The notes under the pieces were generated by a model. The model saw only the letters and a program-made list of their open reading frames with translations. It had not been told where the DNA came from and ran no database searches. This document shows positions 26,731 to 34,251 of a stretch of DNA of 64,000 bases, piece after piece; position 1 is the first letter of the stretch, and each line of letters begins with the position of its first letter. The translations under genes were made by a program, and so were the position numbers. Location: the NCBI GenBank assembly GCA_036490215.1, contig DASXEH010000002.1, positions 4,895 to 68,894 of the forward strand, read 5' to 3'. This DNA comes from JASHSH01 sp036490215. Its GTDB lineage: Bacteria; Pseudomonadota; Alphaproteobacteria; Rhodospirillales; Magnetospirillaceae.

Positions 26731-27497
26731 TGCGGCGCGCGTCTCTCATACTCGCGCGGCTCGCGGTGATCCCCGTGATCGTCGCGCTGTGGCAGCTGCT
26801 GGCCTGGGCGGCCGGCGGCCACAACTATCTTCTGCCCGGCCCTGTGCCGGTGGCGGTGATGTGGCTCGACCACTGGGATACGATCCTCGAACAAGCCAAA
26901 GTCACCTTCGTCGAAATCGGCATCGGCCTCGTGCTCGGTTCGCTGCTGGGCGGGTTGAGCGCGCTCGGCATGGCGGCATCGCCCAGCCTGCGCCGCATCA
27001 TGCTGCCGGTTCTCGTTGCCAGCCAGGCCGTGCCGGTCTTCGCGCTCGCCCCCGTGCTGGTGCTGTGGCTGGGCTACGGACTCGCCTCGAAGATCGCGAT
27101 GTCGGTCGTGATCATCTATTTCCCTGTCAGCGCGGCCTTTCTCGACGGGCTCCGGCGCACCGATCCGGGCTGGATCGAACTCGCGCGAACGATGAATGCG
27201 CGACCGGCGATGCTACTGCTTCGTCTGCGCCTACCATCTGCCCTGCCCGCGCTCGCCTCTGGGCTGCGCGTCGCGACCGCCGTGGCGCCGATCGGCGCGA
27301 TCATCGGCGAATGGGTCGGCTCCAGTGCCGGCCTCGGCTTCATGATGCTGCAGGCCAATGCGCGCATGCAGATCCCATTGCTCTTCGCGGCGCTGGTCAC
27401 CCTCGCCGTCTTTGCCGTCACCCTCTACCTGATCGTCGACCGCCTGCTGCGCCTGTTGGTGCCGTGGCAGGCGGAAACTCTGCCCACCGATTTCTGA
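26730..27497 (+). CDS. thiX: ABC transporter permease (ThiX-like)
   Basis: A 255-residue inner-membrane protein with about six hydrophobic segments and the cytoplasmic coupling loop of the BPD_transp_1 family (DGLRRTDPGWIELARTMNARP, then LRLPSALPALASGLRVA). It starts at the ATG within TGATG shared with the ATPase stop, so translation is coupled. By context it is the channel for a thiamine pyrimidine precursor; the sequence alone would also fit taurine or nitrate-type importers. Confidence 0.88.
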   Translation: MRRASLILARLAVIPVIVALWQLLAWAAGGHNYLLPGPVPVAVMWLDHWDTILEQAKVTFVEIGIGLVLGSLLGGLSALGMAASPSLRRIMLPVLVASQAVPVFALAPVLVLWLGYGLASKIAMSVVIIYFPVSAAFLDGLRRTDPGWIELARTMNARPAMLLLRLRLPSALPALASGLRVATAVAPIGAIIGEWVGSSAGLGFMMLQANARMQIPLLFAALVTLAVFAVTLYLIVDRLLRLLVPWQAETLPTDF

Positions 27498-27514
27498 AGC
27501 CTGAGGAGTTCGCC

Positions 27515-28471
27515 ATGTCGCATCGTTCCGTCACCCGCGTCTTGCCCCTCGCCGCCCTCGGCCTGGGTCTGCTCGCTGCCGCGCCGGCCTCCGCCAACGA
27601 GAAACTGACCGTCATGCTCGATTGGCTGGTGAATCCCGATCACGCCGCACTCGTGGTCGCGCAAGAGAAAGGCTATTTCGCGGATGAGGGGCTGGATGTC
27701 GATCTGATCGCGCCGGCCGATCCCAACGATCCGCCGAAGATGGTTGCCGCCGGCAAGGCCGATCTGGCCGTCGATTATCAGCCGCAGCTTCTGATCCAGG
27801 TGAACGAAGGCCTGCCGCTGACGCGCATCGCGACACTCGTTTCGACGCCGCTCAATTGCTTGATGCTGCTCGACAGCAGCCCAATCAAATCGATCGCCGA
27901 TCTCAAGGGCAAGAAGGTCGGCTTCTCGGTCTCGGGCTTCGAAGACGCATTGCTCGGCACGATGTTCGAGAAGAACGGCATCAGCCTGAAGGACGTGACC
28001 CTGATCAATGTCAACTTCACCCTGTCGCCGGCGCTGATCTCGGGCCAGGTCGATGCGGTGATCGGCGCCTTCCGCAATGTCGAAGTGCAGCAGATGGGCG
28101 TCGAAGGCCATCCGGCCCGCGCTTTCTATCCCGAAGAGGAAGGTGTGCCGGCCTATGACGAGCTGATCGTCGTGGCCAATAAGGACAAGCGCGCCGACCC
28201 GCGCTTCAAGAAATTCGTCCACGCCGTCGAGCGCGCGACGCTCTATGTCGAGAACCATCCGGCTGAGGCCTGGTTCCTGTTCATCAAGAACCACAAAGAT
28301 CTCAACGACGAGACCAACCGCCGCGCCTGGGCGGCGACTTTGCCGCGGCTGACCGCCGATCCGGCGGCGCTCGATCACGATCGCTATGTCAGGTTCGCTG
28401 CGTTCCTGAAGGCGCGCGGCCTGGTGAAGAATCTGCCGCCGGTCGACGACTACGCGATCGAACCGAAGTAA
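27515..28471 (+). CDS. thiY: Periplasmic substrate-binding protein, NMT1/ThiY family
   Basis: 318 residues from the ATG at 27515, with GAGGAG nine bases upstream. Residues 1-27 are a Sec signal (APASANEK junction). The mature protein has the NMT1/THI5-like fold: LTVMLDWLVNPDHAALVVAQEKGYF, then AAGKADLAVDYQPQ and KGKKVGFSVSGFEDALL. ThiY proteins bind N-formyl-4-amino-5-aminomethyl-2-methylpyrimidine and deliver it to ThiXZ. The riboswitch at the head of the operon makes this more likely than an aliphatic sulfonate binder. The operon ends at the hairpin at 28486-28523. Confidence 0.88.
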   Translation: MSHRSVTRVLPLAALGLGLLAAAPASANEKLTVMLDWLVNPDHAALVVAQEKGYFADEGLDVDLIAPADPNDPPKMVAAGKADLAVDYQPQLLIQVNEGLPLTRIATLVSTPLNCLMLLDSSPIKSIADLKGKKVGFSVSGFEDALLGTMFEKNGISLKDVTLINVNFTLSPALISGQVDAVIGAFRNVEVQQMGVEGHPARAFYPEEEGVPAYDELIVVANKDKRADPRFKKFVHAVERATLYVENHPAEAWFLFIKNHKDLNDETNRRAWAATLPRLTADPAALDHDRYVRFAAFLKARGLVKNLPPVDDYAIEPK

Positions 28472-28485
28472 GAAACAAGGAAACG

Positions 28486-28523
28486 AATAGGGCGCCCCAA
28501 CGGAGGGTTTGGAGCGCCCTATT
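28486..28523. terminator. Bidirectional terminator hairpin
   Basis: A perfect 10-bp inverted repeat, AATAGGGCGC and GCGCCCTATT, with an 18-base loop, lies between convergent genes. The flanking AAACG and ATTCC are only mildly A/T rich, so efficiency is uncertain. Confidence 0.75.
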
Positions 28524-28531
28524 CCATTGCC

Positions 28532-29743
28532 TTATTCCATACCGGCGACTTCGAGTTCGGCCGCCACGGTCGCGCGCTCCTCATCGCTGAGCGTGCGGGT
28601 CTGCTTACCGGTCACCGACAGCACCAGCAGGATCACCATGGCGCAGGCAACGCCGACCCAGCCGGTGTTCTGCACGGCGCCGTGTTCGATCACCTGACCA
28701 CCGAGCAGCGAGCCCAGCGCGGCACCGACATAGATCGCCGAACCGTTGAGCGAGACGACGACCGGCACCATGGTCGGCGCCGTCGCTGCCAGGCGCGCCT
28801 GCTGGATCGGCAGGAAGCACCAACCGGCGACACCCCAGATGATGACGGCCAGTGCGACCACCGCCACGGCCCAGATATGAGGCAGTCCGGCGGCCACCGG
28901 GATCGCCGCGAAAGCCAAAGCGAGAAGCCCGGCAAGCAACGCCAAGGCACGACGCGGGGCGATGTGATCGGCGACATAACCGCCACTCAGATTGCCGACG
29001 AAAGCCGCGCCGCCGAACAGCAGCAGGAACAAGGCAACGCCGTGTTCGCTGACGCCGAAGCCGTCATGCAGCAGCGGTGCGAAATAGGTGAAGCTCGAGA
29101 ACGCACCGGCGAGCGCCAGGATCGTCAGCAGCAGGATCGAGGGCACGCCAGGAATACCGATGGCCGCGATACGGGCGCGCAGGCCGACCGTCGCCGTGCC
29201 GGGCAGCTTCTTCAGCGCAGCGGCGATGCCGATCCAGGAGAGCGCGGCGAGGACCGTGATGCCATAGAACGTGCTGCGCCAGCCGAAGGCCGTGCCGAGC
29301 ATCGAGCCCAGCGGCACGCCGACGACCAGCGCCAGCGTGAAGCCGGTATAGACGACCGAGATCGCCTGGCCACGCCGCTCGGGCGCAACTGTGGTTGCCG
29401 CATAGGCAACCGCCGCCGGCATAAAGGTGCCCGCCGTCAGCGCCAGGATCGCGCGGCTGGCCAACAGCCCGATGAAGCCGGTCGAGATAGCCGCCAAAAT
29501 ATTGCCGACGCCGAAAGCGATCAGGGCGCCCAGCATCAGCTTCTTGCGCTCGATGCTGCCGGTCAGCACGGCGATGATCGGTGAACCGATGGCATAGGTG
29601 ATGCCAAACACGGTCACGAGATGTCCGGCGTCCGAGATCGAAACACCCAGATCGGCCGCGATACGCGGCAGCAGCCCCGCGATCATGAAACCCTCGGTGC
29701 CGACGGCGAAGGCGCCCAGCGCCAGCCAAAGCAGCGAACCCAT
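28532..29743 (-). CDS. MFS efflux transporter, DHA1 (AraJ/YdhP-like)
   Basis: 403 residues with twelve hydrophobic segments. The N-terminal FAVGTEGFMIAGLLPRIAADLGVS is the hallmark of DHA1 exporters of the AraJ/YdhP/PbuE group, and motif A-like GSIERKKLM follows helix 2. It probably exports a small metabolite or drug. It is divergent from an ArsR-type regulator gene, and two palindromes lie between the two start codons, so expression is probably induced when the repressor releases DNA. The ligand is unknown. Confidence 0.88.
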   Translation of the reverse strand: MGSLLWLALGAFAVGTEGFMIAGLLPRIAADLGVSISDAGHLVTVFGITYAIGSPIIAVLTGSIERKKLMLGALIAFGVGNILAAISTGFIGLLASRAILALTAGTFMPAAVAYAATTVAPERRGQAISVVYTGFTLALVVGVPLGSMLGTAFGWRSTFYGITVLAALSWIGIAAALKKLPGTATVGLRARIAAIGIPGVPSILLLTILALAGAFSSFTYFAPLLHDGFGVSEHGVALFLLLFGGAAFVGNLSGGYVADHIAPRRALALLAGLLALAFAAIPVAAGLPHIWAVAVVALAVIIWGVAGWCFLPIQQARLAATAPTMVPVVVSLNGSAIYVGAALGSLLGGQVIEHGAVQNTGWVGVACAMVILLVLSVTGKQTRTLSDEERATVAAELEVAGME

Positions 29744-29770
29744 AGTTCAACACTCCCAATCCGGACAATA

Positions 29771-29788
29771 GTTCAATAAGTGTTGAAC
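29771..29788. promoter_or_regulatory. Palindromic operator O1
   Basis: GTTCAA-N6-TTGAAC is a perfect palindrome 28 bases upstream of the exporter start. A lone GTTCAA half-site lies at 29745-29750. It is probably bound by the adjacent ArsR-type repressor. Confidence 0.65.
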
Positions 29789-29822
29789 AGATTGTGCGTC
29801 TGCGAAGGCTGGGAGTCAATGA

Positions 29823-29840
29823 GTCCAACAACTCTTGAAC
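29823..29840. promoter_or_regulatory. Palindromic operator O2
   Basis: GTCCAA-N6-TTGAAC differs from O1 by one base and is centred 52 bp from it, about five helical turns, so two repressor dimers could bind the same DNA face. It lies 31 bases before the regulator start codon, consistent with autorepression. Confidence 0.65.
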
Positions 29841-29870
29841 TGATATCAGCTATGCGTTATCTGAGAGGTT

Positions 29871-30197
29871 ATGGTTAAGCCGCTCTACCAGCCGAATACC
29901 GACCAGATCACCCTGCCCGGCGTGCTCGATGCGCTGAGCGATCCGGTGCGTCTGGATATCGTGCTGCAGTTGGATGCCGATGGCGAGGCGCGGTGCTCGG
30001 CCATGGGCGAGCACGGATCGAAGACCAATCTCAGCTATCACTTCGCCCGGCTGCGCGAAGCGGGTGTGACGAAGACCCGCATCGAAGGCGCGTCGCGGCT
30101 GATCGCCCTGCGTCGCGAAGATCTGGAGGCGAAGTTTCCCGGCCTGCTCGACACGGTCATCGCCAACGCCAAAGGCGCCAAGAGTAAAGCCGCCTAA
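29871..30197 (+). CDS. ArsR-family helix-turn-helix transcriptional regulator
   Basis: A 108-residue winged-helix protein. The core ALSDPVRLDIVLQLDADGEARCSAMG...SKTNLSYHFARLREAGVTKTRIEGASR follows the ArsR pattern, with the recognition helix around LSYHFARL. The single cysteine does not make a recognisable metal site, so the inducer is more likely organic. GAGAGG lies just before the ATG. It is divergent from the DHA1 exporter and most likely represses it and itself through the two palindromes in between. Confidence 0.85.
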   Translation: MVKPLYQPNTDQITLPGVLDALSDPVRLDIVLQLDADGEARCSAMGEHGSKTNLSYHFARLREAGVTKTRIEGASRLIALRREDLEAKFPGLLDTVIANAKGAKSKAA

Positions 30198-31408
30198 GCC
30201 GCGCCCCGCTTGGCAGCGAAGCCGAGCCGCCGCAACAACAGCGGCATCGTGATTCCCTGAACGACGACTGAAAACGCAACGACTGCGAAGGCGGCGATCA
30301 GAATGTCGTCACGCATCGGCATGGTGTCGGGCAGAGCCAACGCCAACGCCAGGCCAAGCGCACCACGCAGGCCACCCCACCACAGCACGTGTTGCTCGCC
30401 CAGTGGTATAGCGCGCGTACTGCCGCGGAAAATCAAACACAGCGGATAAACCGTCGCCGCGCGGCTGACGAGAACCAGCACGATGATTCCCGCAAGCGCG
30501 ACCACGCCGAGATCCTTGAAGGCCACCTGCGCCGTCGCCACACCGATCAGCAGGAAGATCACCGAGTTGGCGATGAAGGCGATGAACTCCCACAGCGCGA
30601 GGACGAATTCGCGGCGGCGGTCTTCCTGCTGCGGTTGGCGCGATGGGCGGCGATGGAGGTTGCCGACGATCAACCCGGCCACGACCGTCGCCAACACGCC
30701 GGAAAGATGAAAATGCTCGGCCAGCAGAAACGATCCATAGGCGGTGACCCAGGTCAGTGCGCCTTCGACCAGAGGATCGGCAACGCGTCCCGCCAAAATC
30801 GTCGCGATCGCACCCACGGCACAACCGACGGCAAGCCCGCCGCCGGCGATCACCAGCAAACTGATGGCCATGCCGCCGCCGTCGGATGTGCCGACCTGTC
30901 CCGCGACCCAAGCCGAAGCGAGCGCGAACAGCACCGCCGCGACACCATCGTTGAACAGGCTTTCGCTTTCGACCAGAAGCCGCAGCCGCCCTTCGATGCG
31001 GTTGTCCTTGAACAGGGCGATGACGGCTACAGGGTCGGTCGCCGCGATCAGCACACCGAACACCAGCGCGGGCGGCAGCGGCCATCCCATGACGAAGACC
31101 AGACCAACGGTCACGATCGCCGCCGCGATCACGGTGCCGGGAATCGCGAGAACCAGAACGGGCCAAAGATCGCGCCGCAGTTCCGGCCAATGGATATTGA
31201 TCGCGGCTTCGAACAGAAGCGGCGGCAAGATGACGTCGAAAATGAGGTCATGAGTGAGCGCGATGCCAAAATGGACGTGCAGCAGCGCCAGCACGGCGCC
31301 GGCGATCACCAATCCCACTGTGTAAGGCAATGCCAACCGGCGCGCGACTTGCGCGACCACAATCGCGGCAATCAGCAGGCCTATGGCGGGAGCGATGATG
31401 CCATCCAT
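30194..31408 (-). CDS. Cation:proton antiporter, CPA1/NhaP-like
   Basis: 404 residues with about twelve hydrophobic segments. The conserved ion-binding stretch TDPVAVIALFKD and the later ESLFNDGVAAVLF match the CPA1 (NhaP/NHE) family, in which adjacent acidic residues bind Na+ or K+. There is no C-terminal regulatory domain, unlike the longer NhaP2 or YjcE forms. It would exchange internal cations for protons at the inner membrane. The stop overlaps the convergent ArsR-type gene's end by 4 bp. Confidence 0.88.
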   Translation of the reverse strand: MDGIIAPAIGLLIAAIVVAQVARRLALPYTVGLVIAGAVLALLHVHFGIALTHDLIFDVILPPLLFEAAINIHWPELRRDLWPVLVLAIPGTVIAAAIVTVGLVFVMGWPLPPALVFGVLIAATDPVAVIALFKDNRIEGRLRLLVESESLFNDGVAAVLFALASAWVAGQVGTSDGGGMAISLLVIAGGGLAVGCAVGAIATILAGRVADPLVEGALTWVTAYGSFLLAEHFHLSGVLATVVAGLIVGNLHRRPSRQPQQEDRRREFVLALWEFIAFIANSVIFLLIGVATAQVAFKDLGVVALAGIIVLVLVSRAATVYPLCLIFRGSTRAIPLGEQHVLWWGGLRGALGLALALALPDTMPMRDDILIAAFAVVAFSVVVQGITMPLLLRRLGFAAKRGAA

Positions 31409-31452
31409 GCGCCTGTTTTACGCGGGACGGCGCAGACGGCAATCGAATTCGG

Positions 31453-32016
31453 CTATGACTTCCGGCCCGGCATCCATTTCTGGACCGAGACCGGCTTGCC
31501 CTCTTGCGACTTGAGAACCTTGGGGCGCATCACCTCGGTCACCGGCGGCGCACCCATCGCGGTGGACGCGACCGTCGCCTTCTTGCCATAGAAGCTCACC
31601 ATCGCCTGCATGCTGATGATCGTGCGCGGCCCCTGCGATGCGGCTTCGCGCACTGGCGGATGGCCGGCGATCATCTTCGACAGATAATCGGTCGAGTGCT
31701 GGCCGAAGCGCCGCCAGATGCTATCGAGGAAATGGGCGGCGTCGGACGGCATCGCGATTTTCTCGAGCTCGGGCTTCTTCACCGCATAGGCGCGGAACAC
31801 GTTCACTTCGATCGGCCCGTCGCCATCGGTGACGAAGACGCTGGGCATCAGCGGGCGGTTGTTGTAGGCCACGGCGTAATAGGCCTGGGCGAGAAACATC
31901 AGCGGGTGAAGTTTGCGCGGCTGAAGATATTCGCCGTCGTTCAGCGCGCGTTCGATAAACCAATTGGCGACGTCGAAACTCGACTCAACCGCGCACGACG
32001 CCATCACGATCCCCAC
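31453..32016 (-). CDS. Panacea/SocA-like (DUF4065) domain protein
   Basis: 187 residues. The first 130 follow the Panacea (DUF4065, SocA/GepA) pattern: FDVANWFIERALNDGEYLQ, KLHPLMFLAQAYYAVAYNNRPLM, a degenerate GPIEVNVFRAY in place of the usual W-x-GPV, and LDSIWRRFGQHSTDYLSKM. Known family members are antitoxins or proteolytic adaptors such as SocA. The 55-residue tail is basic and unassigned. A second in-frame ATG five codons later is also possible. It starts 24 bases after a small gene of unknown function, so the two are likely co-transcribed. Confidence 0.6.
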   Translation of the reverse strand: MGIVMASCAVESSFDVANWFIERALNDGEYLQPRKLHPLMFLAQAYYAVAYNNRPLMPSVFVTDGDGPIEVNVFRAYAVKKPELEKIAMPSDAAHFLDSIWRRFGQHSTDYLSKMIAGHPPVREAASQGPRTIISMQAMVSFYGKKATVASTAMGAPPVTEVMRPKVLKSQEGKPVSVQKWMPGRKS

Positions 32017-32040
32017 ACGTTTCCCCGCATTGCCGATCCA

Positions 32041-32460
32041 TCACGAGAACTGATTGACCACTTTGCCCTGATCGGCGAACGAACCGGACGTGACTTTCAT
32101 ATTGTACTCGTAGGTGCCCACGCCCCGCTGCAGATCGGTCGGCAACATTGCCGACTGGAAGCTGCTGTCTTCTTGGAAACTCGCGCCGGCCGGATAGCTC
32201 GCGGCGGCCATCGACACGAGCGGCGTGAAGAGAATCTGCTGGCCCTTGCCCCGCAACCACTGGTCGGCATTTTGCTGACCCGTAGACAAGCCGGGATCAT
32301 TCCCAGTCCGCCATTCTCCGGCCAGGTTGATAAAGGGGCTCCCGGACGCGCTCTCGATCTGGTCTGCAGATGAGAAACGTCCACCCACTCCCCCAACGCG
32401 GCCTGAAGGCGCGGAGGCTGAAGTGGGCTGAACCTGTGATGCGCTCGGCTCTATCGCCAT
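32041..32460 (-). CDS. Hypothetical protein, low-complexity N-terminus
   Basis: 139 residues, not recognised. The first 35 residues are rich in Ser, Ala, Pro, Gln and Gly and probably disordered; the rest contains LAGEWRTGNDPGL, QILFTPLVSMAAASYPAGASF and MLPTDLQRGVGTYEYNMKV. There is no signal peptide or membrane segment. Its place directly upstream of a Panacea-domain gene makes a toxin-antitoxin-like partner possible, but no toxin motif is visible. Confidence 0.6.
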   Translation of the reverse strand: MAIEPSASQVQPTSASAPSGRVGGVGGRFSSADQIESASGSPFINLAGEWRTGNDPGLSTGQQNADQWLRGKGQQILFTPLVSMAAASYPAGASFQEDSSFQSAMLPTDLQRGVGTYEYNMKVTSGSFADQGKVVNQFS

Positions 32461-32641
32461 GAGCGGCCTAGAGTTCTCCTCACTTTAGATTAGTCCAATA
32501 TGCATCTTAGCCCCCTGCCGGATCAGTGCAAATGGCTAGATTGGGGCGAAGGCAAATCTCTGGGGATAAGGCCGGTAGGGCCTTGAAGCAGGCTCGATTG
32601 CCTGCGGTTCGACCCACCGGAAAGGATGGGCCGGAAACGAA

Positions 32642-32672
32642 ACCGCCGCGCCCGGGATGCCCAGGCGCGGCG
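32642..32672 (-). terminator. rpoH terminator
   Basis: A perfect 10-bp stem (CCGCCGCGCC and GGCGCGGCGG, 11-base loop) lies 21 bases past the rpoH stop. On the minus strand it is followed by GGTTTCGTTTCC, a moderate T-rich tail. Confidence 0.75.
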
Positions 32673-32692
32673 GATCGGGTCAGAGAGGCCGT

Positions 32693-33619
32693 TTAGATGG
32701 CGGCGGCGAGACGCGGATCCGGGGCCCGATGGGCGGCGGCCTTTTTAACCGCCGCGCCGAGCTTCGTGAAGGCGCGATTCTCGATCTGCCGCACGCGTTC
32801 GCGGCTGATGTTGTAGCGCGCACCCAGCTCCTCGAGCGTCAGCGGCTCGTCGCGCAAGCGGCGTTCGGTCAGGATGTCGAGCTCACGCTCGTCCAGGACC
32901 TTCAGCCCCTCGTTGAGCCACTTGTTGCCCAGCTTCTTCTCCTCGCGATCGCCGAGCACCGACTCCTGGTCGGGACGCTCATCGACCAGCAGGTCCTGCC
33001 GCTCGACTTCGACATCCGCAGCCACAGGGGCGTTCAGCGACGAGTCGCGCGACGAAATGCGCTGGTTCATCAACCGCACCTCGGCCTCAGGCACGTCCAG
33101 CTCGGCGGCGATCCGTTCGACGTCGTCCTGGGTCAGGCCATTGGATTCGAGGATCCTCAACTTGGCCTTCACGCGGCGCAGGTTGAAGAACAGCTTCTTA
33201 TGGGCAGCCAGCGTGCCGAAGCGCACCAGTGACCAGCTGTTCAACACGTATTCGTGCAGCGCGGCCTTGATCCACCACATCGCATAGGTGGCCAGGCGGA
33301 AGCCCTTATCCGGGTCGAACTTCTTCACCGACCGCATCAGGCCGAGATTGCCTTCGCTGATCAGATCGGCGAGCGGCAGGCCGTAGTGACGGAAGCCGAG
33401 CGCCATCTTGGCGACCAAGCGCAAGTGGCTGGTGACCATCTGATGCGCGGCTTCGACGTCCTGATGCTCCTGCCAGCGTTTGGCGAGCACGAACTCTTCC
33501 TCGGCGGTCAGCACCGGGAAACCGCGGATGTCGCGCATGTATTTGGCCAAACCACCATCGGCGCCCGACGGCACCGGCAGGGTGGAAAGAGTCCGGGTCT
33601 TGGCAGTGGTAGCAGTCAT
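32693..33619 (-). CDS. rpoH: RNA polymerase heat-shock sigma factor RpoH
   Basis: 308 residues, the normal length. Region 2 reads LRLVAKMALGFRHYGLPLADLISEGNLGLMRSVKKFDP, with the FRLATYAMWWIKAALHEYVL segment that contacts the -10. The RpoH box follows as KKLFFNLRRVKAKL. Region 4.2 is LTLEELGARYNISRERVRQIE. AGGGGAG precedes the ATG. It directs transcription of chaperones and proteases; a candidate target promoter lies before groES in this window. A leader of about 200 bases with a short ORF precedes it. Confidence 0.96.
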   Translation of the reverse strand: MTATTAKTRTLSTLPVPSGADGGLAKYMRDIRGFPVLTAEEEFVLAKRWQEHQDVEAAHQMVTSHLRLVAKMALGFRHYGLPLADLISEGNLGLMRSVKKFDPDKGFRLATYAMWWIKAALHEYVLNSWSLVRFGTLAAHKKLFFNLRRVKAKLRILESNGLTQDDVERIAAELDVPEAEVRLMNQRISSRDSSLNAPVAADVEVERQDLLVDERPDQESVLGDREEKKLGNKWLNEGLKVLDERELDILTERRLRDEPLTLEELGARYNISRERVRQIENRAFTKLGAAVKKAAAHRAPDPRLAAAI

Positions 33620-33696
33620 GGGAATCTCCCCTATATCAAATAGGCAAACAGACGACTGAAGCCGTCGCTCGGTGGCGGCGGACTAAGGTCTGGGCG

Positions 33697-33729
33697 CTAT
33701 CCGGGAAGACTCGAGATCAAGCGGTTCAT
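33697..33729 (-). CDS. Short upstream ORF in rpoH leader (MNRLISSLPG)
   Basis: A 10-residue reading frame, ATG at 33729 and TAG at 33697, preceded by GGAGG with an eight-base gap. An in-frame ATG five codons earlier (33744) could extend it to 15 residues. It lies 77 bases before the rpoH start codon inside the expected leader. It may be a translated leader peptide that affects rpoH expression; conservation is untested. Confidence 0.4.
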   Translation of the reverse strand: MNRLISSLPG

Positions 33730-33824
33730 AATCACATCCTCCATTGAGCGACATGACGATTGCCCACCCGTGAGGGCTGAGCGTTCCGCGATAGCCCCTC
33801 CGGCACCATCGCTGAACGAGGCAG

Positions 33825-33853
33825 ACTATCTCATAGCCGACTAAAAAAGTCAA
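33825..33853 (-). promoter_or_regulatory. Candidate rpoH promoter
   Basis: Reading the minus strand, TTGACT and GATAGT are separated by 17 bases. The -35 is near consensus and the -10 is weaker. Transcription from here gives a leader of about 200 bases. Confidence 0.5.
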
Positions 33854-34141
33854 GAATTAGGTCCTATCCGCCTAACCCTCTGATTTACATAGTCCGCTAG
33901 CCATAGTCATTCCTGAGAATATCCTATTTCAGCCCTTTGCCGGCCGCCTTGGCCGGGGCGGAACCCCAATTGCCTCTCGGGATATGTTCAAGCTATCCTC
34001 GCGGCCAGCGATCCGGTCGGGGGCGAACGGACGTGCGCCGATCCTAAACTGGCCTGATGGCCAGGAAACGGGCCCGGCGCGGGGGTCAATGACAACAAAA
34101 CTCGCTCTCTATCCGGTCACCGGACAAAGGATAGGAAACCC

Positions 34142-34240
34142 ATGAAAAACCCGCTCGACTCACTGGGAAAGACCATCGTCCTGGGCGTTCTGCTCACGGT
34201 CGTGGTGGTTCTCCTGATTCACGCAATCAGCGGCGCATAA
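34142..34240 (+). CDS. Small single-span membrane protein
   Basis: A 32-residue ORF. GGATAGGAAA precedes the ATG by a few bases. The N-terminus is short and polar (MKNPLDSLGK), and the remainder (TIVLGVLLTVVVVLLIHAIS) is one transmembrane helix. It ends with TAA followed directly by GGAGGAAAG, the ribosome-binding site of the PuuD-like gene 11 bases later, so the two are co-translated. It may be a small subunit of that membrane protein. Confidence 0.7.
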   Translation: MKNPLDSLGKTIVLGVLLTVVVVLLIHAISGA

Positions 34241-34251
34241 GGAGGAAAGCC

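Larger units (their letters stand above)
33620..34141. other. Divergent intergenic region between rpoH and the small membrane gene
   Basis: 522 bases without a conventional gene. The left half is the rpoH leader with a short upstream ORF (33697-33729) and a candidate promoter (33825-33853). The right half contains three hairpins: 33940-33956 (CCGGCC-N5-GGCCGG), 34049-34064 (CTGGCC-TGAT-GGCCAG) and the palindrome TCCGGTCACCGGA at 34112-34124. A small RNA or structured leader is possible, but no known RNA family was recognised. Confidence 0.6.

Noticed and set aside
33961..33990. GGAAC motif as an EcfG (general stress) promoter
   Set aside because: No CGTT follows at 16-17 bases.
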